NCBI GenBank assembly: GCA_012064415.1
Contig: SSNU01000063.1
Coordinates: forward strand, 287,450-351,449
DNA length: 64,000 bases
Direction of reading: 5' to 3'
DNA from: Gyrodactylus bullatarudis
Taxonomy: Eukaryota; Platyhelminthes; Monogenea; Gyrodactylidea; Gyrodactylidae
Under the pieces are notes generated by a model. It did not search any database and was not told the DNA's origin. It saw nothing but the letters and a program-made list of their open reading frames with translations. Position 1 is the first letter of the stretch. Each line of letters begins with the position of its first letter. Position numbers and translations under genes: made by a program. Positions 1 to 22,200 of the stretch are shown in pieces.

Positions 1-238
1 TGGAAAAAACTATAGTCACAAAGGTAAAAATGGGATTGACTATAGTTAAAAATAATATGACTATAGTCAAAAAGGTAAATATGAAAAAAACTATAGTCAA
101 AAAGGTAAAGATGAAAATAACTATAGTCAAAAAGGTAAATTACTCAAAAAAAAATCTTTGTAAAAAATTGAAAAGTAAAGAAATTATGTAGGTTTAAAAT
201 AGATGGACATATATGTCCATCGGCACCGAAAGGGTTAA
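1..238. mobile_element. Right-hand part of a TTAA-flanked MITE (left end off window)
   Basis: The end reads CGGCACCGAAAGGG followed by TTAA (235-238). It is preceded by the palindrome TGGACATATATGTCCA. The same end, with nearly the same palindrome, closes the complete element at 21162-21389, whose left end is CCCTTTCGGTGCCGA. The matching left end here must therefore lie left of base 1. The TTAA target and CCC ends are known features of the piggyBac superfamily; assigning this element there is inference. Confidence 0.6.
9..150. repeat. 30-bp tandem repeat, about 5 copies
   Basis: The core ACTATAGTCAAAAAGGTAAA recurs, with its CTATAG beginning at 10, 40, 61, 91 and 121. The spacing is 30 bp except for one 21-bp unit. 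Copies differ at a few positions. The array lies just inside the right end of a TTAA-flanked element and is probably its internal minisatellite. Confidence 0.85.
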
Positions 239-730
239 CTAGGTGTATATTTGAGTGAGTATAGTTCATTTATACTGCTGTATTATTCTTTTTTAATAAG
301 CTAATCAATTAGGATTAGTTTTAGTTAGTTTTATTTTGCGACAAAAATGCAAATGTTTTCTACGCGTTTTAAATGCCTGGAATAAATAGAGACGAACATC
401 ATATCCTCGAATTAATTGATTAATTTGATCAATAACATACCTGGATTGTCTAAAAATAAATGAAATATTTACCAGTTTTTTTCAGTTTTCGATTGCTAAA
501 TGCCGGTTTATGTAAATTTGAAAGTTTTAATTTTGATTTTCGTTATAGTACTGATAAATTTTTGCCTCAAAATATCAACTTTATTCACAACAAATTTAAT
601 CAGTAAATTTTTATTTAAAATTTTGAAATATATAACATATTTCAATATTAAATTTGTTAGATTGGGCTGTAGCCCTATTTCTGATCAGCACCGAGCCCCA
701 TTCTTAGCTTAACAGTGTTTTTATATTTAG
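239..730. other. Gene-less stretch; probably intron of the guanylate cyclase gene
   Basis: No exon or recognisable element was found. The stretch is AT-rich with short stop-interrupted frames. It ends in ATTTAG, the acceptor of the first visible guanylate cyclase exon, so it is most likely intron. Confidence 0.5.
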
Positions 731-9521
<8,791 letters not shown>

Positions 9522-9593
9522 GCAAACATTTCTATTTTTAAGATATAACCCTCCTCAATGAACATTTATTTCTTTCAAAATGTTTTTATCTAG

Positions 9594-9682
9594 TTAACCC
9601 CTTCGAACCCGTTAAAATGCAACGATCGCCTAAAACTGTTGATTTAGAGGTCGTATACGACCTCTGGGATCGAAGGGGTTAA
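9594..9682. mobile_element. 89-bp TTAA MITE
   Basis: TTAA (9594-9597) then CCCCTTCGAACCC; the other end is GGGATCGAAGGGG then TTAA (9679-9682). A perfect 16-bp palindrome AGGTCGTATACGACCT lies just inside the right end. The layout matches the larger element at 49201-49896, whose subterminal palindrome is also built on GAGGTC/GACCTC. It lies just 3' of the guanylate cyclase stop. Confidence 0.75.
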
Positions 9683-12600
9683 TAACATTAAAATTTATGC
9701 GGATCCCGAATCTGGTGTTTAAAAATTTTCGGCTTTATATTTATATTCGTTCCAAAGGAGTTTTAGACTGTTAACAGTAAACGTAGAAAAAATAATTAAA
9801 GGCCCATTTCCATCCTGGCTATAAATATTTATTCATTGAATAATATTCAAAAAAAAGTTTAAGCCCCTTGATTTTGTACTAACGAAATTACAATAAAATT
9901 TCACAAACTCTTCTCAACCCTCCTATTTTGGATCGGGATAATGTAATTCAAAATTATTAAATGATTGTCTATTTAAGGTAAAAATAAGTTTTAATAAGTT
10001 TTTATTGAACATAGAAAATATATATCCCCATCTGAATAACTTTTATCCAGTGGTCAAAATCATGGGTAAGTCTTTTCATTAGAATTCATTGTCACTTTTC
10101 ATCGATTTTTTCAATGGTAGATTGATTAAATCGAGATAACTATCTTCTCAAATTCACACAAGAAAACTTTGATCACTTTTGTCTCTGCTTGATTTCTTGT
10201 CTGCAAGATTATACTCATGAAGGTCTATAAATGAATTTTTAGGTCATGTATTTATTGAGGTTCTTGAATCATTAGAAATTAGAAGTCATCATCATTTTAT
10301 AAAATAGTTGTTTACAAACACATAGAAACATCTGCACAATGTTAGTGACATCTGTTCAACGATATTCAATGTATTTTATTCTTAAAGAATAAAGATTGAT
10401 ATTCTGAAGACCTCGAGCGAATCTAATTCTCAGACAATAACAACAAAACATTGAGTCAAGTTATGGCATATATCGAAATTGCATTGAATCAACTAATATA
10501 GACCAGACATATCAAATATACTAGGATGTTGTATGATTTATTTTATCAAATAAATATTTTATCAAATAACGAATATTCTCGTTGAAAATAATCTTTTTAC
10601 AAAACAACTCAAGTTTCAAGAATAATAAGAAAAATTCGAAGAAATTCAATCTCAAATTTTTTATCGATTTCAAAAATTACGGTTTTTCACTATATTTAAT
10701 ATATTCGAACATCTCTCTGACTTTAGTAGAAAATACTAAGATTTTTGTACTAGATTTTCCACCAGAGTTTTCGAACTAAAGTTGGTTGATATGAAGTTAG
10801 GAATCTATTATTTTTACAGAAATCTCGATTTTTCATCTGAAATTTGAATTTGTTAAAGATTTCCTACTCATGTTGCCCACTTTTACCATTGGAAGAAAAT
10901 AATTCTGAAAATAAATTATTTTTATGAAATATAGCCATTTTTCAAATCCCCATTTGGCACCAAAAACCCATTTTTGCCAACTTTGAGCTGACAATTTTTA
11001 TTGATTTGAAAGTGGGAGGCTGATCGAAAGAGTTTTTTCATGATCAAGATAAGAAAAGAAAATCAGTTCAACTAAATCCGATCTTATGCATGATCATATT
11101 ATCGTTTGGGAGCTGATATTCGATTTTCGACATTTTCACTTGAAAATCAAAGAATTTTCGATTTCAAAATCTCTCGAAAATGGGGTAGCTGTCGGTAATT
11201 TCTTGTTTAATCTTGATCATGAAAAACCCCTTTTGATCAATCTCCCACTTTCAAATCAATAAAAATTTTCAGCTTCAAGTTCGAAAAAATGGGATTTTGG
11301 CGCCAAATGGGAATTTGAAAAATGGCCATATTTTTTATAAAAATCTATAACATACTCGAGTTTTTAATGAAAATATCGAGATTTCTGTAAAATTCATAGA
11401 CTTACAAAGATTATCTAGAATTATTTCTTTCTAGGTGCTTAGACGAACCTCTCGGTTATATTTCCTGGAACGAAATAATTCTAGAAAATCTTATTTGATC
11501 TAAACATGATCTAAAAAGAAACATTCACATCTTCATTTTAAGATTTTTTTTCCATTCAAGATGACACATAAACTCAATCACAAATGAACTCAGTGAGATT
11601 TCACAATCACATGATATCAAAATCATGAGGATTTTCAAATTTCACACTCATCATGCGTGTATCTGAGTAAAAGTTTAATTCATCAGAAATAATAATAATC
11701 TTCACCAAATAGATTCTATCTAGATTCGATTTTAACACATTTCGATCCAGAATTCCATGATAAATCAAAATCTGGCCTTAGAATTGGAAAATTAGGAAAA
11801 TTATGTGTCTTTGCTAACCGAAAATAAAACATGTTTGATTCAAAATTTCAGTAAATTTATGTCAAAGCTAATTGATATATAAAGATGTAAGTTATAAATT
11901 ATACGCCTAATTCTTGTAAAAAATAGTGATTGAAAGTGATTTTTAAATAAACAAAAACTTCAGACCTCGGATACATCGAAGGTATCTATTTGAGAATGAA
12001 ACAAAATACGGAATCTTCCTCTTGACAAAATATGCAACAAGTGCCTGGATTTCAATCAAGTAATTCAACATTTGCTTTTCTAGAAGAAAATCATGTGACT
12101 TGTACAACGAATCATGATTGATTTTAAACATTTCTGAATTTATTCTTTTCAATTGTCCAATATTTGTAAGCAATTAAAATTTCATTGTAAGACACTTGGG
12201 CTCATTTTTATGTCGACTTTTATTGTTTCCCCATTCATGTTTAAAAACCCAAAATTTTCAAATGAACTTTCACTATTACGGGCAGAAAATCAGAGGGCAT
12301 ATTTCTCGAAAGTTATCAGAAAGCTCAGAGAAGAAAGTATGATAGTTCATATTGAAATACAGTTTGTAGTATATTAATCATATCCAAAATGGCAAATAAT
12401 CACATTGGAATATATAAGTTAGTAGAGTCTTCTCTTCCAGCTTGAAAAAATCTTTATGAGCCAAACTAAACAGCCTCTGTTTTTATTGTAGTGTTGATTG
12501 ATGAGATTTGTGAGTCTTTCTCTAATGTCGCCTTTGAAGTTGACATCAGTTTATAATTACGCAAATCTTAAAACTCTCATTTCACGAAAAGGTATTCGTC

Positions 12601-13269
12601 ACTGAGTTCATGATCTAAACTGATAACTAGATCATTTTGTTATACATTAACTAACACATCAATTAAAGTCCAACCCTTGATTTTATTGAAAAAAAACCAG
12701 CTGTTACAGTGTAGCATAGTAGTATGAGAGAAATTTTGAAAATCAATTTCTACAAATATCTACACAAATTAGTTACACTTGTAATAATCATTACACTTCT
12801 AAAATGTAAAATTTACTATAGACTGATACATTTTATTACATAAAAGAGTGATATGTCTACATAATAATGTGTGCTCAGCACTACTGCTGCTTACAACACA
12901 TTTAAAAAGTGTTAATCCTCCCCAACACACAAACATGCCTGAACACCTCCCCATAAATTTGGTATACTTTTCTCAGTGTGTGTGTTTGAGAGAAGAATTA
13001 TAATTTTCTGTGTTTCTTTTCTATTCTTTCTCAGTTCTCTTTCTTAATTCATTTTGGTGGAAAGAATTTTCAAAATTACAATTTGAAATAATTCGAATGA
13101 TCTGTTAGCATCGTGAGGGAGGAAGTTAACCCGAGCGTATCCAAGAAAAAATAACGTGAAGAGAGAAGAAGTCAACAAATCGTTTCTTATATTCTATCTG
13201 CCAGAGTTAATCAAAGCCATAAAATAATTCATCAACAGTTATGAATTGTATAGTTAAGAATGCAAGGAT
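9683..13269. other. Intergenic region between guanylate cyclase and KSR
   Basis: No gene recognised. It contains the second copy of the dispersed repeat (9695-9800), the foldback element (10814-11393), and short frames without family resemblance (10582-10779, 11943-12173, 12153-12377). The last few hundred bases upstream of 13270 should hold the KSR promoter, but no TATA or initiator could be assigned with confidence. Confidence 0.5.
10814..11393. repeat. Foldback (long inverted repeat) element
   Basis: The two halves are imperfect inverted copies. TTTACAGAAATCTCGAT at the left answers ATCGAGATTTCTGTAAA at the right. Inside, TTTGAAAGTGGGAG / CTCCCACTTTCAAA and CATGATCAAGAT / ATCTTGATCATG also pair. 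The same arm motif (TGGCGCCAAAT, GAACTTTGAGTTGA, AAAGTGAGAGAGTGATCAAA) recurs near 15.8, 30.1, 53.5, 55.6, 59.8 and 61.2 kb. No coding capacity; non-autonomous. Confidence 0.7.
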
Positions 13270-16200
13270 ATGATGAATTTCCGAGAAGCTCACCCAGAAT
13301 CAATTCACGAAAGACTTCCAAGTAACTCATTTTTTCGTAAATAAACACTTGATTTAGCTCAAACTATCCCAGGCCAAAATTGATTTCTGTACACAATGAA
13401 AGTTGTGAGTCTATTCTTGAATTGCGCAGTTTCTTTCTCGACTCGATAATAATATTTCATACATATAATTGATAAATAATGATTAACTAGAATAAAATTA
13501 ATTTCCACTTTTCATATTACTATTAAATAGTTATCGAACAAGGAAGGTTGAATAATACAAATTCACGGAATAGATCTCGTCTGGGAGATTTATCTGTTGA
13601 ACGTATTCGTGGAGCAAATCAGGTTGATTTAACTTCATCAAATGCTTCTAGTGTATTTTTCTTAGCCCTGGCAAACTTCAAAATGGCATTTAGAAGAATG
13701 TTTGAAAACAATAATAATATTTCACCTAAAGTATCTCGACAATGTAGTCGAGATCGTAAAATGAACGGGTCCTTTCAATCGACTACCACGACAACTAGCG
13801 GAATATCTTCATCCCATGGGATTATATCAGCACAGAATAGTTTTCTAGAGACAGGCAGTAGTTGCTCTCTCATCTCCTCCGATAATAACTCGACTATGTC
13901 TAATTTATCAATAGACGAGAGACAAATTCAAGGCAACATCAACTACTATCGTAATCACAAGTTGAGGAATCTTGAAAGAGACTCAACCTTGCGTAGGAAA
14001 CCAGTTGACAACTTTGAACTGCATGCCATCTCTAATGAGACTCTGAAGAGTGTCAAGAACAATGACTTGAATAATTTCTGTGAGTTTTATCACACATGAT
14101 TTCGAATCCCCAATGGTAAAATACTCTAAAGTAGTCTTCGTGAGGTATCGATTACTATATAATGATGATTTTGAATAGATAATGAATATGAATTCATTTA
14201 TCATTCGCCAGTGAAGAAGAGTAAATGAGGCTTATCTTTTTTTGTAGCTTGATTGAGAATATGGATTCACTGTGAATTATGTTATTAACTCTCTTATACC
14301 TTGAAATTCTTCTTGATAATTAATTTTTTATTTCTCTCATTCAGATTGATACAGATAAAAACTCTCTTACAGATATATATTTTTTTTCAAATGGATCATC
14401 ATAAAAATTGTTAAAGCCTCTTTTATTTATTTGTGATTGTACATCGTTTATTTTAATGATGCAATTATAAAATTACAGTTCCTAGAATTGAAAAGGAGAT
14501 CCTTGATTACGCATTGAACAAGAATCCAAGATTTGCTGTTGACCTCTGGGAGAAGAGGAATCGACAAAAATCTATGAGAAATTCCATAATCAGTCAAAGT
14601 CCAGATGACCTATTCAAAGAGAAGAAACGCCCACCACGATTAAAGAGTCTCAAAGGCATTAATACTAAAAGTACCGATACCGATTATTATCACAAAGGGA
14701 AAGAAGTCCATCTTGTGATTAGTTCTGCTGTTAATATACCGAATTTATTCAATCATTGTTGTCTTAACTCGGAAAAATTAACACAAACTATTGGTAAGTT
14801 GATACAATTTACATTTTGAAATTTGCCTTGGTTCAATATAGAGAACTATCTCTCTATATATTCATTGTAGATATCGTTGTCAATATAAACTATTTGTTAG
14901 CAATAAAAATATTTCATTAGACACAATCAGCCAGTGAGAGAATGGATATTGGCTCCTACATGAAGAAATTTAGATTTTTAATTTTCTGATAAAGAACATA
15001 TAACATTTTAGAGCTTGCTGACTTAAAGTCATGCTAGTATTAAGAAAGAACGAAAGATTATTGGTGAATAAAGCTTCTTCGGTTCTCTTCAGACCGAACT
15101 ATGACTTTGGAAAAATTTATACACATGAGGGTTTAAGGAACATTATAAAATTTGACCAATAGCAATTCATTCAAGATTGACCAATGAGAGTTGAGTGTGC
15201 TCATACTCTTGGGACTGTGAGGAATGCATCTATTGTCTGATTATTATAATCGTTCCCTATTCTTTTTTGTTGCTTAGGTGATGTTGACAGATTTCTTTTC
15301 CGTGATAGAGTAGGGGCTTGTACTTCCAATTGAGAAAAATACCTCTTTCGATTATCTAGCATGACTTCGAGTCAGCAAGCTCTAAATATTTTTAAGGAAA
15401 TCAGGGAACTCTTGTCTTCAAATAGCATTTTCTTACTCATTAAATTAGTTCATTATACTGATTTAAAAAAAAATTCGATTGTTCGAAATCAACCATTGAA
15501 AGTTATGAGTTTGTGCTAAGGTAAAACGTTTGAGTACAATAAAACGTTTTTTCGACAACTCTCTTAATTCTCCAAAAATCAATATAAATGATTAAATAAT
15601 TGTAAATGGTTCTTTCCAAAATTGATATGGCTCTTTGATATAATTATTTATCCTCAGAATTTTTTTTCATTTCAGAAATTATCGATGTGAATGATAATAT
15701 AACACCGGTTGTAACCATGAGCCTTCCGTAAGAAATTTATCTCATAATAATTTTATATGAATAAATATAATTCTAAACTCAATTGTACAATGGGGTAGTT
15801 TTTTTCATGACGGTTTGTAGATACGCTGACCCACAGAAATTTTTTTCAAGGGACATTGCTGATTCTTTTTCAACCTTTGAGCTCAAGATTTTTTGTCGTT
15901 CTCGAGGATTTGAAGCATTTGGATGCCAATATTTCGGATCAAGATTAGACGAAGAATTCACAGAAATTCGACATCATTAGGGGAAAACGGATAATCAGAA
16001 TTTTTCAATTATCACGAAGGGAGATGATCCAAAATTCAAAAAATCTAACTTTTTTTCTTGAAAATCGCGAGTTTCCCTCAACCTCTATGGCTAAATTCGA
16101 ATTCTTGATGCGAAATATCAGCATCAAATTGCTTTTAAGAATATTTTTATTTCAACATCTCTTGTGCTCATTCCATCCATTGTTAAAATGGTAAATTCGA

Positions 16201-19200
16201 ACTGAACTGAGTAAAGCAAGAATATTTTTAATTTTGATAAAAATCTTTTTAAGAATCCCTTAAATCTTCATGTCCCAAATTAATTTTTTTCATCACACAA
16301 ATGAGAAAATACTTACGCTGATTCTGAATCTGAATTCCTTTTTGTAAGCCGACTTATCATTTCAAAGATAATAGAGGTTAAAATTGGCATTTTTTGGCTC
16401 TAAAACGAGTTATCTTCTAAACTATAAGAGATATGGAACAGGCAATTGTATATTTGAAATCTACGGCTATTGTTTTACGATGGAAATTTATTTTATTTTT
16501 TACTAAGACCTCAGCAAATAGGTTTCCAAAAAAAGTTCAGAATATTTTTCAGATACAGCATTGACAACATTTTCAAAATATTCACCCTTCTTCAAGTAAC
16601 TATGGTGTGCATCAGTGAAAAGCTATCTTTATGAATTACACAAAATTTTGTAGCTTAATAAATTTCCTTTCTAATGAGCGGTAAACAAAGTGTTTTAGGT
16701 TTCTTCAAGTTAAAATTATTGCTCGAGAAAGAGTTTCGTTCCACTGGTGGAACAATGGGACATGAAGGGTTAATGAATTACCTGTTTGAATGAGGTGTGT
16801 GAAAATACAATGATAAATTAAAACTTGAGTTTAACATAATAGCATAACAAATGTGATTCTCAGTCTTTGCTAGAACAAATAACTTATTTGAAGTAAGCAG
16901 GAAAATGATACGAATTAGTTAAAACAATTTTGACAATCAAATCTAAATTTCGAAATAATTTTTGCTTAAATGATCTTAGGATGAAATTTGAATTCAACAT
17001 TCCATTTATGGATATTAAATTTGACAAGAAAATAAAGTCTGGCTTCAAGAAGAACATTTATCGAGGCTCTTGGCATGGTGACGTGATTGTTCATGAATAT
17101 TTGGATTTGTCAAAGTCACAAATCAATCGATTTTGGACCGAAGTTGAGGCAATGACGTTCATAAGTCATGAGAATATAGCGTTATTTATGGGCGCTTCAA
17201 TGGAACCACCATACTTTGCTGTTGTCATGAGGTAAGATTTTTAAAAAATGTATGAATTAAAAGCATATTTCGAAACCAGAATCATTAAATTTAATTCAGG
17301 CTCTATCAAATCAATAAATAGTACCTCGTTATCATTAAAGGGTCATAACAATGTTTATTAAACATATCATGATATTATGTATAATATGAGGTTTGGGTTT
17401 TGATAGATTTCTCAGATCTGGACACAGATTACAAGCGAACGATTGGAAAAAGACTCCGATTCAACTGAATTTTTGTATAGCTGTTCATTAATTTTGCACA
17501 TCCCTACATCAATTTTCTACAGCTCTCCACTAATTTCGAAAAACGACTATAATATTTCGAGTTAAGTTAATCGTTGAATATCTCAGTGTGATTATAATTA
17601 TAGGTGAAAGAGTGATGTAAGCTATAATTACAGTTGTTCCTCAATTGTGGGTGTAAATAAGGGGAGGAGTATAGGTCAAAAGTGTGAAAAGACGAAAAAG
17701 AGAAAAATCATTTTTTAATCCAAAATCAAAACTGCTCCAATGTTTGGGAGGGTTTTTATGAGACAAGAAAAGAAAGAATCTGGTATTTTTATTAGATAGA
17801 AAGAGTCAGCAAAAAATTCTCTATCGAATGAATCAAACTTGAGTGAATTTCAATTTTTGGAAAGTTTGACGTTTAAAAGGAGCAGAGAGGAGACTCTCCT
17901 CAGGAGAGGGATAGGTTTCTTACATTTTTTATAGAGGTACAACTGTAGATTCATAACAAAATTTTCACCTTTTTTGACAGGTCATAGAAAAGTTATTCAC
18001 TGAAAGTAATCACAACTCATGAGGCACGCATCTCTATCGAAACTCTTGTTATTCTAGCCTTGTAAAATGCTTGTAAAATATCATGTTTTTCTAAAGATCA
18101 ATTTAAAAAAACATAAATTTGAATTTTCATCTATTTGTTCAGATATTGTTTGATTCTCTTATATAGAATTCCTCACGCTTATAATTCGAGTCTAAAGTCG
18201 AATTAATATTGTAGTTACATCAATTTGTTAATTGCATTATTTCTCTCACACGGATATAGCTTGATAAATGGACCATCTTTGTACGAATGTTTACATTTGA
18301 TACAGAAACGTTTCTCCTCACATGAACGATTGGATATAATCCGACCAATTCTACAAGCAATTAGCTATTTACATGCAAAGGGGAAAATTATCAAAAGATT
18401 GAATAGCCGTAATATCTATCTAAATCCGAGAGTAACATTATCGCTGTTGGATTTCAGTGAAACCTATTATGAATTAGAGCTGTAAGTAATGATCTCTAAA
18501 CTATCACTATTTATCCCTTAAAGTCTAAGCGAATTTTTCTTCATGACTCGGATTCAAACTTTTGTCTATCTAATGGTAAAAAATTAATTAATGGTAGTTT
18601 GAATACGGTGATTAAGAATCTACAGTTTGTTTAATGCAATTATTTTTGGTTCAGAAGTTATCGATCAAATAATGGGTCAGTTTTTGATCCAGAGGCTTTA
18701 GCAGATAGAGTTCAGGTGATTGCATATTTCAATTCTGCAGGTATACTTTCTACCTATGACGCTGGGAAGTGGGTTTTCAAAAAAAACGTTTTAAACAAAT
18801 AATAATTTTTCGAAAAAAATCAACTCTCTTTAAATTAGTTTAACGCGATTTTGACGAATGATAGAGCCAAATTCTTTGCGTATTCCAGGAGATTAATAAA
18901 TTTCCTATCGAATGGGGAGTAAACGAAGTATTTTCTGAGGTTCAAATAAATTATAATGAGTTGGTAAAATGATATGTGATAGAAATAACCCAGTGGGACT
19001 TTAAGGGTTATATTCTTTGGAAAATTTTTATCACTTGCAATCATTAATTATGAGAGAAAGTCAAAATATTAATTAATCTTAAATTGCGCCAAGATTTTTC
19101 AGGATTAATAGCAGAGATTATAATTATGTACTGAAGTAATGACGTTGTAAAAGTTTTTCGATTAAAAGCTACTTCTAGCACTTGGTCATAATTTAGAAAT

Positions 19201-22200
19201 ATGTGAAAGTAATATATTTATAACCAAATGCGCATTTCTCCAAGGATCATCAGTGGTCACTTTTTGAAAATGATAAAAGTTTAAGTTTGAATGAAAAATA
19301 ATAATTTACAATTTACAAAGAAATAGTATAAGTTAAAGAATATAAGAATCATGAATAGAAATTAGAATATGTTATTACGAATAAGTAATTCACGTAGTTT
19401 TTCAAACACGTCCGAAAATCCACTTAAATTCATAATTTAGAAGAATTGGAGGAAAGTATATTTAAACCAAATGTACATTTCTTGAAGTATCATCAGTGGT
19501 AATTCTTCAAAAATGATATAAGTTAAAAGTTCATTCAAAATAATAATTTACAAATCATGAAAGAAATAGTAAAATTCAAAGAAAATAAGAATTAAATGCA
19601 AGCTGAAAAAACCCCCAAACTCTCCAATAAATAGCAACAGTGGAGAGAAAAGTGAAAAAGCTTACATTGGCCAAGGTAATTGAAGAATATAGGAATAATT
19701 ATTTTGAACAGATAGAATAGGTTTATATAGGTTAATAAGAAATTTTTCTTTCACCCATACATCTATGCTGTCGTCATTGGGGTTTTTGTATAAAACGGAA
19801 AAATTAGAATATGTTAGCAACAGTGAAAAGAAAAAGGTGAAAAAGCTTACATAGGCCATGGTAATTGAAGATTAAATGAATAATTCTTTTGAACACATAA
19901 ATTAGGTTTATACTAGGTCATATTTAAACTGGTAATTAAGTCAGTGTATTAATTTTATTTCAATCAATTTCAGATCTGAATATGTACATATACCTAATGA
20001 ACAAACCTATTACACAGCACCAGAGATTTTTGAAACCATTTTATCATCATTTGTCAAAGAGACCTATCCCTATATATCTGACAGCAAGTAAGTTTACATT
20101 TGCGATTCAGCGATTTTGAATTTTTGGTCCAGACTTTTTTTCCATTTAATCGTAAAGATAAACGCTAGAAGAGAATCGATGGAATCTGTATCTTGAGCAT
20201 TTTTTCAGGCTTTCATTTTCACGCATAAATTTTATGATGAAATTTTGTGAAAAATTTAATGCAGATAGATTGAATGAATGAAAGTTGAATAGAAGAATAC
20301 TTAATATCTGTGAATACCGTGAATTCAAAATTCAAATCAATTCAGCCAATGTTGCAAATCTTTAGTTTTACTAAACATTTTGAAGTTTGTATTATTAGTG
20401 CACTAAATAGATTCTTGAAAAGAAGAAAGAAAATTTGCTGATTTCAAAAATCAAGCTAGGATTATAGAATCAGTTTTTTTTGAAATCGAACATTTTTATT
20501 TATATATAGAATTATAAAGATTAATGATTGTACAAATAAGAGAACAGGGAAAGAGTGTTTAATGTGCCCGGTGTGGGAGGGTTTGAACCTGGGACCGAGA
20601 GTAAAAGGGGTCCGAAAGAGAGGTGAATTTTATACCGGGCAAAATTAGAAGGACAATTTATTTAAAATTTTTTTTATTTGAATATCTTCATAATTTTGTT
20701 TATCTCATTACAGAAGCATTATAAAAGATATTAAGGAGCGTACTAAGATTATCATATCGAAAGATGATTTCAGTAATTTTAATGTTTTAATAAAATTTCT
20801 TATAATGTACTTCTCGTATAGAATACTTTATATTTACAAACTTTTATTTTTTCCAGTTATCTTCTTAGTCCAATGAGTATTGTATCGAATTTTAGTTATC
20901 TTTCTTTAAACCAACCACCCAAGCAAGTTGCATCGCCCCTCTTCATGTTTGATGATCAGAGAACAACAACTTCTCGGATACCTAGTCCCAAGTCGAGTTC
21001 ACAAAATATGAATGCATTATTATTGGATGATGAATCATTTGAAGAGATCGGCTCATCAAGCAATGAATCTCCGCCAGAATCTAATCTTGTAAGCTATCCT
21101 TTCTTAAATTGACTATTTTGAATCAATCAGATTTAAGTAAATTTAAATTCAGTGAAAAAGCTTAACCCTTTCGGTGCCGAGACTATTTCACAATCTTTAT
21201 AAAAACCAAAATTTAGCTATGAAGATAGTAAGTTATTTGGCCAAAATTATTACTAATGCAAGTTCACATGTGGGCTTCAATTTAAACTTTAATTGATCCA
21301 GAAACCTATCAAACTGGTAGAGTTATGAAGGTTCAAAACAAATTGGGAAAAAAATGGACATATATATCCATCGGCACCGAATGGGTTAACAACTTTATGA
21401 CCAGGAATAAAATAACAGACGATAATTCAGTGGAAAGATTGTTAGATTCAGCATCAGACTTACTCCGGAACCCTAAAAATTTCATGTTGAAAGATACTTA
21501 TCTAAAAATTGTGATTATCTTTCCGCTCTTTTCAAGGATAAAATTGTTAAAATTCAACTTTAGTGATGCATGTTTTTACAAATTTCGGGCTTTTACATTT
21601 TCCCAAATAATACCCAAACTTTGTAAGATAAAATTTGGAAATAGACTGATTTGGAATCAGCATGAAAATTTACATCTCGATAAAAGTTCGTGACCTCACT
21701 ACCCCTGTGTTATTTTGGAACTCAAGAATCTTTTTCCTCAATATTAATATCATTCTAAATTGTACTCATTCTTCCTCAATATATTTTTGCCTTGTTTTGA
21801 TAACTTTTCTCAAATAAATAGTGGACTTGGACGAAATTTTGCAAAATTACTTGAATCGCCAATCGATATGAAAAAACTAATCTCCAAGTATTTAAATATG
21901 ATCCCAACAAATTTCGCTTCAAAATACCTTTCAATGCTTCTGGAATAAGATAAACAAAAGATAGACAAAATTGTGAAAATTTTCAAATTTAGAACGTTTT
22001 TTGACCTATCAAAATTGTAATACTCATGAAAAAACAATTTTAATAGTATTTAAGTCATTTTTACAACTTAATGCAAAGAAATAATGTGAATTCAAGTTAA
22101 AATAATTAATATAAAACAATAAAAAAACGTTCTAAATTTGAAAATTTTGTTTATCTTATTCCAGAAGCATGGAAAGGTATTTTGAAGCGAAATTTGGTGG

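Noticed and set aside
9..150. Regularly spaced 30-bp repeats that could suggest a CRISPR array
   Set aside because: The units are contiguous with no unique spacers and the context is an animal genome; it is a minisatellite in a MITE.
15783..15980. Overlapping frames on both strands in a KSR intron
   Set aside because: Produced by the inverted arms of a foldback element.
20564..20641. A functional tRNA gene
   Set aside because: Acceptor stem and B box are present, but T-arm spacing, A box and anticodon arm do not fit.
21325..22037. Several 60-120-codon frames in a KSR intron
   Set aside because: They span a TTAA element end and a long palindrome; no protein family features.
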